This document shows, piece by piece, positions 1 to 7,699 of a stretch of 17,526 nucleotides of DNA. Under the pieces are notes generated by a model. The model ran no database searches, was not told where the DNA came from, and saw only the letters and a program-made list of their open reading frames with translations. The stretch is from an uncultured Clostridia bacterium. GTDB lineage: Bacteria > Bacillota > Clostridia > Oscillospirales > Acutalibacteraceae. How positions within the stretch are numbered: position 1 is the first letter of the stretch; each line of letters begins with the position of its first letter. The stretch is taken from positions 1 to 17,526 of the forward strand of contig CAMNHG010000020.1 in NCBI GenBank assembly GCA_946539105.1, read 5' to 3'. A program made the position numbers and the translations under genes.

Positions 1-1613
1 TGAGTGATGTTTACTCCGCCGATGATTCTGGCGAGTTCGTTTACTCTGCCGACGTGGTCGAGGAGTGAAACCTCGGTGAAGGTTCTGTCGTTTTCAAACT
101 GCTTTTCAATGAGGTAGTGCGAGTCCGCCAAAGCCGCAATCTGTGCCTGGTGGGTTACGCAGAGAACCTGCCGTGAGTTTGAAACTTCCTTTAGCTTTAA
201 GCCGACCTTTTCTGCCGCCGAGCCTGAAATTCCCGTGTCCACCTCGTCAAAAATCAAAGTGTCAACGGTGTCGGTTGAGGCGAGAACGGTTTTTATAGCG
301 AGCATCATTCGCGAAAGCTCGCCGCCCGAGGCGATTTTTGCTACGGGGCGCGGTTTTTCGCCGGGATTCGCGGAGATTAAAAGCTCCGCCTTGTCAATAC
401 CCTTCGGCGATAAATCCACCGCTTCAAACACCGGGACAAGCTCGACGTTAGGCATATTCAGAAACCGCATTTCGTCCCTTACCTTTTCGGCAAAGTCGGC
501 GGCAGCGGATTTTCTCGTTTTGCTTAATTTTTCAGCCGCTTCAAGCGCGAGGCTTTTTGCTTTATTGCATTCGGCGATAAGCTCATCGCGGTTTTTATCG
601 TAATTTACAAGCTCGTCGAGCCTTGCCTGCATTTCATCCGCGAGCTTCGGCAGCTCGTCGCTTGCGCAGTTGTACTTTCTGCAAAGGCGGTTGATTAAAT
701 CAAGGCGTTCCTCAATCTCCTCAAGCCGTGCGGGATCGCTCTCGAGACTGTCTATCATATCCGATACCGACTCGGAAACATCCTGCAAATTGTAGTAAAT
801 ATCTGTTAGGTTTGAGCTGATTTCATCATATTCGGGGTTATAGCTTGAGGCTGTTCTCAGCGCGGAGGAGGCGATGTCAACCGCTTCGAGTCCTCCCGAT
901 TCCTCACCCGAGAGAGCGGATTTTGCCTTGCTTAGCAGCGAGAAAATCTTTTCAAAATTCATAAGCGCGCCACGCTCTGAATTAAGCTCGTCCTCCTCGC
1001 CTTGCTGAATATCCGCTTCGTAAAGCTCGGTTGTCTGGAATGAGAGCAAATCAATCTCGCGCAGGCGTTCGCTTTCGTCGGAATTTGCTTCATCTAATTT
1101 CTTTTGAAGAATTTTATATTGCGAGAATTTTTCTTTATAATCCTCTAAAAGCGGTGCGCAGCCGCCGTAGCTGTCAATGTAATCAATATGTGTTTCGGGA
1201 GAAAAAAGCTCGTAGCTCTCGTGCTGACCGTGAATGTTAATCAGATTGACTGAAAGCTCGCGGAGCATTGAAAGCGTTGCGGGCTTGCCGTTAATTTTGC
1301 AGGTATTTTTACCCGAGGAATTAAGAGTGCGCTGTAAAATAAGCGTTCCGTCCTCGTCGTCAAAGCCGTAGTCGCTGAGCTTTTGCTTTATAACGTCATT
1401 TATATCATCGAACGACGCGCTGACAAACGCCGAGGACGCGCCTGTGCGGATAATATCCTTTGAGGTACGCTGCCCCATAATCGCGTTAATCGCGTCGATT
1501 ATTATACTTTTACCGGCACCGGTCTCTCCGGTGAGGACATTAAGCCCGGTGTTGAAGTCGATTGAGCATTTTTCAATTACCGCGATATTCTCAATGTATA
1601 AGGTTGAAATCAT
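1..1613 (-). CDS. recN: DNA repair ATPase RecN (3' end cut by the window edge)
   Basis: SMC-like ATPase of recombinational double-strand-break repair, acting on the nucleoid. The frame opens at ATG 1613 (MISTLYIENIAVIEK) and gives 537 residues before the edge. RecN proteins are usually about 550-575 residues, so only some 15-30 C-terminal residues are missing. Walker A GETGAGKS is at residues 29-36. A long, charged, helical middle part follows, as expected of the coiled coil. The ABC signature SGGELSR lies near residue 428 and Walker B (LIFDEVDTGISG) near 454, followed by the conserved CVTHQAQIAA histidine segment. The start lies one base beyond the argR stop, so the two are surely cotranscribed; argR-recN is a conserved Firmicute pair. 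No frameshift is seen. Identification is secure. Confidence 0.97.
   Translation of the reverse strand, partial: MISTLYIENIAVIEKCSIDFNTGLNVLTGETGAGKSIIIDAINAIMGQRTSKDIIRTGASSAFVSASFDDINDVIKQKLSDYGFDDEDGTLILQRTLNSSGKNTCKINGKPATLSMLRELSVNLINIHGQHESYELFSPETHIDYIDSYGGCAPLLEDYKEKFSQYKILQKKLDEANSDESERLREIDLLSFQTTELYEADIQQGEEDELNSERGALMNFEKIFSLLSKAKSALSGEESGGLEAVDIASSALRTASSYNPEYDEISSNLTDIYYNLQDVSESVSDMIDSLESDPARLEEIEERLDLINRLCRKYNCASDELPKLADEMQARLDELVNYDKNRDELIAECNKAKSLALEAAEKLSKTRKSAAADFAEKVRDEMRFLNMPNVELVPVFEAVDLSPKGIDKAELLISANPGEKPRPVAKIASGGELSRMMLAIKTVLASTDTVDTLIFDEVDTGISGSAAEKVGLKLKEVSNSRQVLCVTHQAQIAALADSHYLIEKQFENDRTFTEVSLLDHVGRVNELARIIGGVNIT
1099..1111 (+). repeat. Dispersed palindrome, weak copy I (in recN)
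   Basis: TTCTTTTGAAGAA keeps the arms but has A instead of C/T before AGAA. It lies inside recN, away from the other copies, and may be chance. Confidence 0.25.
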
Positions 1614-1614
1614 T

Positions 1615-2076
1615 TTATCTGTCCTTACTTAATCTGAACTGTTTGAGCGTTGATACAAGCGAACGGGCGTGCTCGTTTGTACGGCAGGCTACAAAAATCG
1701 TGTCGTCTCCGGCGATTGTGCCGACAATCGCGCTGTTACCTGTGGAATCGAGCGCGGCACAGACGGCGTTCGCCATTCCGCTGAGGGTTTTAATTACCAC
1801 AATATTCTGAGCCAAATCCATTGAAATTACCGACGAAACAAACAGCTGTTCAAAGTTTGAGCGGATATCTGAGGAACTTGACTGAGCCTCGGTGTAGCGG
1901 TATTTTCCGTCGCTTCCGAGGGTTTTTACAAGCCTTAAATCCTTGATATCGCGCGATATTGTAGCCTGGGTTACCTTGTAGCCCTCGGTTTTAAGGCGCG
2001 ACAAAAGCTCGTCCTGGGTTTCTATCGGGTGCTCGTTTATTATTTCGAGAATTTTTGAGTGTCTGCTGCTTTTCAT
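1615..2076 (-). CDS. argR: Arginine repressor ArgR/AhrC
   Basis: Hexameric arginine-sensing transcription factor that represses arginine synthesis and, in Bacillus (AhrC), activates catabolism. At 153 residues it has the family length. Residues 1-65 form the winged helix-turn-helix, with the DNA-reading TQATISRDIKDL segment (S41, R42). The C-terminal arginine-binding and oligomerisation domain carries GTIAGDD at 119-125, whose acidic pair contacts arginine in characterised members. The ATG overlaps the nadK stop by one base (TAATG), and a GGGAAA-type site sits upstream. It lies between nadK and recN, its common place in Firmicutes. That position says nothing about its targets; no arginine genes are in the window. 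Confidence 0.96.
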   Translation of the reverse strand: MKSSRHSKILEIINEHPIETQDELLSRLKTEGYKVTQATISRDIKDLRLVKTLGSDGKYRYTEAQSSSSDIRSNFEQLFVSSVISMDLAQNIVVIKTLSGMANAVCAALDSTGNSAIVGTIAGDDTIFVACRTNEHARSLVSTLKQFRLSKDR

Positions 2077-2933
2077 TATATTTCCCTTTCTCTGAGCTTT
2101 CTGTTGAGCTTGCGGTAAAAATTGAGCTTGTTTATCGAGATCAGCTTCAGGCTCTGCACGGATTTTCTGACGATTACCCGGTCGCCCTCGGCAATGTCTA
2201 TGTTAACCTCGCCGTCAACAGTCAAAAGACAGCTGCAGCCCTCGGGAATTTTTGCCGAGACAGAAAGCGTTGATTCGCCGTCAAATAGCACCGAGCGCGA
2301 AAACAGCGAGTGAGGACATACGGGCGTCATCAAAATGCAGTCCATCTGCGGAGAGATTATAGGTCCGCCAGCCGAAAGCGAATATGCCGTTGAGCCTGTC
2401 GGCGTCGAGAAAAGAATACCGTCGGCGCGGTATTTTGAGATTTCCTCGCCGTTTAAACAGAGTGATAAATCGACAATCTTTGAGAGCCGGCCGTGTGCCA
2501 CTACCGCGTCATTTACCGCCAGGTAATGCTTTGACGGACCCTTGCTCTGTACCTCGATATCGAGCAAAATGCGGTTTTCGGTGACGTAATCTCCGCTCAA
2601 AAGCCTTTTTAGCGCGCCGATATCCTCAACCTCTAAATCGGCGGCAAAGCCCAGCCTGCCTACGTTTACGCCGATAAGCGGTTTGCCTGCGCAGGCGGCG
2701 TACTTGGCGGCGTGGATTATTGTTCCGTCTCCGCCGACGGTAACGGCGATATCGCAAAAGCCGAAAAGTGTGTCGATATTATCAAAAAACTCCATCTGCT
2801 TAAATTCAAGATAATTCTCGCAATCCTTCAGCGCGCAAAGCCGCGCGCCGTTTTCATACAGCAAATTGCAGATGGAATCGGCGCAATTAACCGCCTTTGG
2901 TTTTGAGAGATTAACAATAATCGCGATTTTCAT
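2076..2933 (-). CDS. nadK: NAD kinase
   Basis: Cytosolic enzyme that phosphorylates NAD to NADP, using ATP or polyphosphate. At 285 residues it fits the bacterial family. The diagnostic GGDGT is at residues 67-71, then NVGRLGF (90-96), ND at 141-142, and the long conserved stretch 171-191 containing TPTGSTAYSLSAGGP. The C-terminal beta domain (about 200-265) includes the TVDGE segment. The ATG at 2933 is preceded by TAGGTATTTGAT, a usable ribosome binding site, nine bases after the tlyA stop. The gene joins argR by a one-base overlap. The tlyA-nadK-argR-recN order is typical of Clostridia. NADPH made here would serve MurB and isoprenoid synthesis, both encoded upstream, but that link is only inference. 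Confidence 0.96.
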   Translation of the reverse strand: MKIAIIVNLSKPKAVNCADSICNLLYENGARLCALKDCENYLEFKQMEFFDNIDTLFGFCDIAVTVGGDGTIIHAAKYAACAGKPLIGVNVGRLGFAADLEVEDIGALKRLLSGDYVTENRILLDIEVQSKGPSKHYLAVNDAVVAHGRLSKIVDLSLCLNGEEISKYRADGILFSTPTGSTAYSLSAGGPIISPQMDCILMTPVCPHSLFSRSVLFDGESTLSVSAKIPEGCSCLLTVDGEVNIDIAEGDRVIVRKSVQSLKLISINKLNFYRKLNRKLREREI

Positions 2934-2942
2934 ATCAAATAC

Positions 2943-3746
2943 CTATTTGTCGAGTTGTTCGTGAGAGCGTTTGACAAGCTCCCCGGGAGTTACGGTTGTA
3001 TAAGATTTCGGGTCGTCTGATTTTTTCAGGTGGATAAGGTACTCGATGTTTCCCTCGGGGCCTTTAATCGGCGAAAAGTCGAGGTTAAGCACATCGAAGC
3101 CGTTTTGCAGAACAAAGTCGTAAATGCCCTGAACCACCTCTATATGTACATCGGGATCGCGCACAACGCCCTTTTTGCCTACCTTTTCCCTGCCTGCCTC
3201 AAACTGTGGTTTAATCAGGCAGACAGCCTCGGCGTTTTCCGCCATAAGCTGACGCGCCACAGGCAAAATCAACCTTAGCGAGATAAACGAAACATCAACC
3301 GAGAAAAAGTCGATTTCGTCCGGCACCTGCTCACGCGTTACCTTGCGCATATTTGTGCGCTCGAGGTTAACAACGCGGTCGTCGGTTCTCAGCTTCCACG
3401 CCAGCTGACCGTAGCCTACGTCGATTGAGTAGACCTTTTTCGCGCCGTTTTGGAGCATACAGTCGGTAAAGCCGCCTGTTGACGCGCCGATATCCATTGT
3501 GATTTTACCGTTTAGGTCAAGGTCAAAATTGTCGATTGCCTTTTCGAGCTTCAAGCCGCCGCGGCTGACATATTTAAGCGTCGCTCCGCGAACCTCAATA
3601 CTCACATTTTCATCATACGAGGTTCCGCACTTGTCAGCCTTTTGGTTGTCAACATACACCTGACCCGCCATTATAATGGCTTTTGCCTTTTCTCTGCTCT
3701 CGGCAAAGCCCTTTTCATATACCAAAACATCAAGTCTTTTTTTCAT
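2943..3746 (-). CDS. tlyA: TlyA-family rRNA 2'-O-methyltransferase (hemolysin A / YqxC family)
   Basis: SAM-dependent ribose methyltransferase. Characterised TlyA proteins methylate cytidines of 16S and/or 23S rRNA, which affects capreomycin sensitivity; the old name hemolysin is probably misleading. The 267 residues begin with an S4 RNA-binding domain (about 1-60), followed by an FtsJ-like Rossmann fold with SAM motif DIGASTGGFTD at 85-95. The catalytic tetrad matches mycobacterial TlyA with a constant three-residue offset: K66, D151 (SVDVSFISL), K179 (LIKPQFE) and E235 (GNIEYL), so the enzyme looks intact. The ATG lies inside the last codons of dxs, overlapping by 17 bases. This suggests translational coupling. 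Its rRNA target (16S, 23S or both) cannot be read from the sequence. Confidence 0.95.
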   Translation of the reverse strand: MKKRLDVLVYEKGFAESREKAKAIIMAGQVYVDNQKADKCGTSYDENVSIEVRGATLKYVSRGGLKLEKAIDNFDLDLNGKITMDIGASTGGFTDCMLQNGAKKVYSIDVGYGQLAWKLRTDDRVVNLERTNMRKVTREQVPDEIDFFSVDVSFISLRLILPVARQLMAENAEAVCLIKPQFEAGREKVGKKGVVRDPDVHIEVVQGIYDFVLQNGFDVLNLDFSPIKGPEGNIEYLIHLKKSDDPKSYTTVTPGELVKRSHEQLDK

Positions 3747-5607
3747 TAGCCAAGTCCTTAATTACTACCTCTGTCATACCCTCGCTGTCGAGCTTTAGCA
3801 TTTTGAGTGCCTCGTTAACCGACATCTGCTTTACAAACTTTCCGTGGATTGCCTTTAGGTGATAACCGCCTGTAAAGCCAACGCGGGTCAGCTTGTCTGA
3901 GAAGGTACGCGCGATTCCGCCGTTTTTGATGCCCTCCTCAAAGAACCAAACGCTCTTAAAGCCCTTTGCAAACTCAACGGTTTCGGGGTTAATCGGCTTA
4001 ATTTTGCACAGCTTCAGCAGGCAGACGTTAACGCCCTGCTCCTTTAACAGTTCGCGCGCCCTTGCGGCGTAAGAGAACATTCTGCCGTAGGTGACAATAA
4101 GGTAATCGGCGTTTGTGTCGCCGTAAATATTATAATCGGTGCTTTCTTCCCCGAAGCCTTCGGGCTTAAACAGCTCGCCGCCGCGCGGATAGCGCACAGC
4201 CGCGAGACCTTCCTGATTGTAGAGGGCTTCAAACATTGACGACCTGAGTCCGTCAAAGTATGTCGGAGAGAAAACCGTGGTATTCGGAATTGAATTTAAC
4301 ATTGAAACGTCGAAAACGCCATGGTGGGTTTCGCCGTCAGCACCGACGATTCCGGCCCGGTCAACCGCGAGAACAAGGTGCAAATCTCCCAAAGCCGCGT
4401 CGTGAATCAGCTGGTCGTAGGCTCGTTGTAAAAACGTTGAGTACACCGCGAAAACAGGGCGCATACCCTTAGAAGCGAGTCCGCATCCGAAGGTTACGGC
4501 GTGTTCTTCGGCGATTCCTACGTCGAAAAATCTGTTTTTATATTGCTTTGAAAATTCATTCAAGCCTGTGCCGCCTGCCATTGCCGCTGTGATAGCGCAC
4601 AGCTTGTCGTCGGTCTGAGCCAGCTCGCACATAGTCTTGCCGAACTCAGCCGAAAAGCCCTTGTGGCTCGAAATCGGCTCGCCCGAGTCAATGTCAAACT
4701 GACCGATGCCGTGAAATTCACCGGGATTTTCCTCGGCGGGCTGATAGCCCTTGCCCTTTTTGGTAACCACGTGAACAAGCACCGGAGTTCTGGACTTTTT
4801 GGCGGCGGTAAAGGCATTTTCAAGCTCCTCTACGCTGTGGCCGTCAATCGGACCAAGATATGTAAAGCCGAAGCAGTCGAACAGAGTGTTTTTATATACA
4901 AGATTTTTAATTCTTGATTTACTGCGCCTGAGCACACCCTTTATACCCCATCCGATAACCGGAATTTTGGATAAAATTTTCTCGGTTCCGCGCTTAACAC
5001 GGATATACCACGGCTGGATACGCACGGTTGTGAGGTATCTGGGGATTGCGCCGACGTTCTTTGAAATCGACATTTTATTGTCGTTCAGAACCACGATGAA
5101 GTTCTTGTTAAAGCGTCCGGCGTTGTTCATCGCCTCAAAAGCCAAGCCGCCGGTAAACGAGCCGTCGCCGATTACCGCTATAGTATGGCTCTGGTCTCCG
5201 ATAAGCTGCTTTGCGTTGGCAATACCGAACGCCGCCGAGATTGAGGTGCTGCTGTGGCCGGTGTTGAAGTCGTCGTAAATACTCTCGGCTCTTTTAGGAA
5301 AGCCCGAGATTCCGTCCTTCTGCCTGAGCGTATCAAACCTTGAGTATCTGCCTGTCAGCAGCTTATGAGTATAGCTCTGGTGGCCGACGTCCCAGACAAG
5401 GCTGTCCTTAGGAAAGTTAAAGCTGCGGTGCAATGCGACGGTCAGCTCAACAACGCCGAGGTTCGGCGAAAGATGACCTCCGTTTACCGAGACAACCTCA
5501 ACCAGCTTTTCGCGGATTTCGGTACACAGCGAGGGCACATCCTCGCTTTTTATCTTTTTGACGTCCTCAGGTGATTTAATTGTAGAAAGTAACTTATACT
5601 CACCCAT
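3730..5607 (-). CDS. dxs: 1-deoxy-D-xylulose-5-phosphate synthase
   Basis: Thiamine-diphosphate enzyme that condenses pyruvate and glyceraldehyde 3-phosphate, the first and rate-setting step of the MEP isoprenoid pathway. At 625 residues it is full length. Visible are catalytic His45 (GGHLSPNLG), DVGHQSYTHKLLTGR at 73-87, the ThDP/Mg GDGS motif at 147-150 with LNDN at 174-177, the glutamate of GIAEEHAV near 367, and DRAGIVGADGETHHG at 416-430 from the pyrimidine domain. A C-terminal transketolase-like domain follows. The ATG is preceded by AAGGAAA, with 29 bases after ispA. The ispA-dxs pairing places prenyl chain synthesis and its precursor supply in one transcript. A palindromic repeat copy sits just upstream of the ribosome binding site (5622-5634). 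Confidence 0.98.
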   Translation of the reverse strand: MGEYKLLSTIKSPEDVKKIKSEDVPSLCTEIREKLVEVVSVNGGHLSPNLGVVELTVALHRSFNFPKDSLVWDVGHQSYTHKLLTGRYSRFDTLRQKDGISGFPKRAESIYDDFNTGHSSTSISAAFGIANAKQLIGDQSHTIAVIGDGSFTGGLAFEAMNNAGRFNKNFIVVLNDNKMSISKNVGAIPRYLTTVRIQPWYIRVKRGTEKILSKIPVIGWGIKGVLRRSKSRIKNLVYKNTLFDCFGFTYLGPIDGHSVEELENAFTAAKKSRTPVLVHVVTKKGKGYQPAEENPGEFHGIGQFDIDSGEPISSHKGFSAEFGKTMCELAQTDDKLCAITAAMAGGTGLNEFSKQYKNRFFDVGIAEEHAVTFGCGLASKGMRPVFAVYSTFLQRAYDQLIHDAALGDLHLVLAVDRAGIVGADGETHHGVFDVSMLNSIPNTTVFSPTYFDGLRSSMFEALYNQEGLAAVRYPRGGELFKPEGFGEESTDYNIYGDTNADYLIVTYGRMFSYAARARELLKEQGVNVCLLKLCKIKPINPETVEFAKGFKSVWFFEEGIKNGGIARTFSDKLTRVGFTGGYHLKAIHGKFVKQMSVNEALKMLKLDSEGMTEVVIKDLANEKKT

Positions 5608-5621
5608 TATGTTTTCCTTAA

Positions 5622-5634
5622 TTCTAATAAAGAA
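5622..5634 (-). repeat. Dispersed palindrome, copy G (ispA-dxs gap)
   Basis: On the minus strand TTCTTTATTAGAA, arms TTCT/AGAA around TTATT. It fills much of the 29-base gap between ispA and dxs, just before the dxs ribosome binding site. Confidence 0.45.
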
Positions 5635-5636
5635 GT

Positions 5637-6512
5637 TTAACTTTTTCTCTTTGCAAGCTCCAGGGCAAATTTCCTGAGCGAATCCGAGTTGTTGTCGAAC
5701 GCGTTAAGAGCGTCAATCGCGCCCTGCGTCAGCTCGTCCACCAGCTGACGGCATTTATCTATTCCGAGGAGAGATACGTAGGTTGACTTGCTGTTTTCAT
5801 CGTCGCTGCCCACGGGCTTTCCGAGCTCCTCGTCGGATGAAGTTTGGTCGAGAATATCGTCCTGAATTTGGAACGCAATGCCGATTTTCTCGGCGTAATC
5901 GGAAGCCGCATTAAGCTGAGCCTCGCTCGCTCCCGCGCTGATACAGCCGAGCTCGCAAGCTGCTTTGATTAAGCAGGCTGTCTTTTTGTAGTCCATTTCC
6001 CTCAAAACTTCAATCGGTGCGTTGGTGTTCTCGCTCATAAGGTCAATCACCTGACCGCCGACCATACCGGTTGAGCCCGCATAACGCGCAAGCGCGTTTG
6101 CGGATTTGCGGCAGGCTTTGTCGCCCATCAGCTCAGCCGCCTTGTCGGATGATAAAATTTCAAAAGCTGTTGTCTGTAAAGCGTCGCCTGCCAAAAGCGC
6201 GATATCCTCTCCGAAAACCTTGTGGTTTGACGGCTTGCCGCGTCGGAGGTCGTCGTCATCCATACAGGGCAAATCGTCGTGAATAAGCGAGTAGGTGTGA
6301 ATCATCTCAACCGCGCAGGCACCCGGGATTGCCGCCTCGGGGTTGCCGCCGCACAGCGCGTTAAACTCAAAAACAAGTCTGGGACGGACGCGCTTGCCGC
6401 CGGCTTCAAGGCTGTATTTCATCGACTCAATCAGCTTTGCCTCTCTGCAATCTGTACCGGGCAGAAAGTCAAACAACGCCTTTTCGGTTAATTCAATATA
6501 ATTATTCTTCAT
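5637..6512 (-). CDS. ispA: Short-chain polyprenyl (farnesyl) diphosphate synthase
   Basis: Trans-prenyltransferase that adds isopentenyl diphosphate to an allylic primer, giving geranyl/farnesyl diphosphate for undecaprenyl phosphate and other lipids. I place the start at ATG 6512 (MKNNYIEL, 291 residues) because GAAGGAG sits nine bases before it. An upstream in-frame TTG would itself lie within that ribosome binding site. Seen are GGKRVRP (38-44), the first Asp-rich motif with the two-residue insertion typical of bacterial farnesyl synthases (DDLPCMDDDD at 79-88), GGQVIDL near 152-158 and the second motif QIQDDILD ending near 222. The start overlaps xseB by 11 bases. Product chain length (C10, C15 or C20) cannot be fixed by eye. 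Confidence 0.95.
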   Translation of the reverse strand: MKNNYIELTEKALFDFLPGTDCREAKLIESMKYSLEAGGKRVRPRLVFEFNALCGGNPEAAIPGACAVEMIHTYSLIHDDLPCMDDDDLRRGKPSNHKVFGEDIALLAGDALQTTAFEILSSDKAAELMGDKACRKSANALARYAGSTGMVGGQVIDLMSENTNAPIEVLREMDYKKTACLIKAACELGCISAGASEAQLNAASDYAEKIGIAFQIQDDILDQTSSDEELGKPVGSDDENSKSTYVSLLGIDKCRQLVDELTQGAIDALNAFDNNSDSLRKFALELAKRKS

Positions 6513-6762
6513 AAAAATTCGCTCCTTCAAGCTCTGCGGCGTCCTGCCAATTTTCCGCTCCGAGCTGTGCGAGCCGCTCGTTAACCTCGGTAATCTTGCC
6601 CTGATAACCGTTGAGCTCGGTCATTGAAAATTCGATAAGCTCGCAAATTTTTGTATATAATTCCATTGATTCCTTTATCGGAAGCGTCTCGTTTTCGAGC
6701 CTTGTTACATACTGCTCGATAAGCTCGCCTGCCTGTTCAACGGAAAGGTTAGTTTTATCCAT
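6502..6762 (-). CDS. xseB: Exodeoxyribonuclease VII small subunit
   Basis: Small helical subunit that binds XseA to form exonuclease VII, which degrades single-stranded DNA to oligonucleotides. The start chosen is ATG 6762 (MDKTNLSVEQAGELIEQYV), giving 86 residues. GGAGG stands about eight bases upstream, inside the last codons of whiA; a longer reading would add ten residues without its own site. The pattern of an N-terminal helix containing EQYVTRLENETLPIKESMELY followed by a second helix with AQLGAENW is typical of XseB. It overlaps whiA by 8 bases and ispA by 11. The large subunit gene xseA, normally directly upstream, is absent here and must be elsewhere if the enzyme is active. Confidence 0.9.
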   Translation of the reverse strand: MDKTNLSVEQAGELIEQYVTRLENETLPIKESMELYTKICELIEFSMTELNGYQGKITEVNERLAQLGAENWQDAAELEGANFYEE

Positions 6763-7687
6763 TTTTGCTGTCCTCCATACCCGCGTACTCAAGCAGCCGC
6801 TGTATTCTGTGGTTTGCTCCGCTTCTGCTTATCGGCGGATTAAGATTTTGACCGAGATCTCTAAGCGACATCTCGGGATTTTCAAGGCGAAGATACGCTA
6901 TCTCCCTTAGATCGCCGGGCAAGGTATCAAGCCCCTGCTTCTTTTTTATCAGCTTAATCGCCTCAATCTGCCTTGCAGAAGCCGAGGCGACCTTGCCTAT
7001 ATTCGCCATCTCGCCGTTAATGCGGCGGTTGATGTTGTTGCGCACCTGCTTAACAGCCTTAGTGCCCATAATTTCCATCGCGCTTATCGGCGCGCCTATG
7101 TATGTAAGCAGGTCGCAGATTTGCTCGCTGCCCTTAAAATATACAATGTAATTTCCGCTGCGCAGCACGGTCTTAGGCGAAAAATCGCTCTCGGTCACCT
7201 CGCCGAGAATCTTGCACAAATCCGCCGCTAAATTTTTGTACGGAACGCAAAATTCCGCGTGATAGCTCTTCATAGGGTCCGAGGTTGAACCGCAGCTGAG
7301 GAACACTCCCCTTAAAAACGCGCGGGCGAGCTCCTCGCTGTATATATTCGCGCGGTTAACCCTGAGCGTAACCTGATTTGCGGAATGTCCGAAGTCCTCA
7401 AAAATCTTCTTGCACTCGTCCGAATCTATCACCGAGATTTTGAACAGATGGCTTTGTCCGCTTTTTGCGCGTAAAGCCGCCTGCTTTTCGATAATCGGCA
7501 TATACAGATTTTGCAAAAGCATTGTGATTCTTCTTACGGCGTCAACGCTCTCGGTTGTAAAGACAATCTCGTCATCCTTGAAGGTCTTTCCGAAAATCAA
7601 CATTCCGTAAAGCTCGGCTTTGAGCAAATCGCGGTCATACGCCTCAAATGCGCACAGCTCTTTTTTTATGTCGGAAGAAAAAGACAC
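6755..7687 (-). CDS. whiA: WhiA-type DNA-binding regulator (DUF199)
   Basis: WhiA is a two-domain protein, with a LAGLIDADG-homing-endonuclease-like N-terminal fold without nuclease activity and a C-terminal helix-turn-helix. It controls sporulation genes in Streptomyces and affects cell division and chromosome segregation in Bacillus. Here 310 residues start at GTG 7687 with AGGAG six bases upstream. The N-terminus (SSDIKKELCAFEAYDRDLLK) and the C-terminal helix-turn-helix region (SLRDLGQNLNPPISRSGANHR) match the family closely. It follows rapZ by 12 bases. In most Firmicutes yvcK (glmR/mgfK) stands between these two; here it does not. Target genes cannot be inferred from this window. Confidence 0.95.
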   Translation of the reverse strand: MSFSSDIKKELCAFEAYDRDLLKAELYGMLIFGKTFKDDEIVFTTESVDAVRRITMLLQNLYMPIIEKQAALRAKSGQSHLFKISVIDSDECKKIFEDFGHSANQVTLRVNRANIYSEELARAFLRGVFLSCGSTSDPMKSYHAEFCVPYKNLAADLCKILGEVTESDFSPKTVLRSGNYIVYFKGSEQICDLLTYIGAPISAMEIMGTKAVKQVRNNINRRINGEMANIGKVASASARQIEAIKLIKKKQGLDTLPGDLREIAYLRLENPEMSLRDLGQNLNPPISRSGANHRIQRLLEYAGMEDSKNG

Positions 7688-7699
7688 TTTGTACTCCTA

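Noticed and set aside
235..603. A serine-rich 122-codon open frame on the plus strand in recN
   Set aside because: It is antisense to the RecN ABC signature and Walker B region; its low-complexity composition is typical of a shadow frame.
4799..5278. A 159-codon open frame on the plus strand opposite dxs
   Set aside because: It is fully antisense to conserved dxs sequence, including the GDG cofactor motif, and resembles no protein I know.
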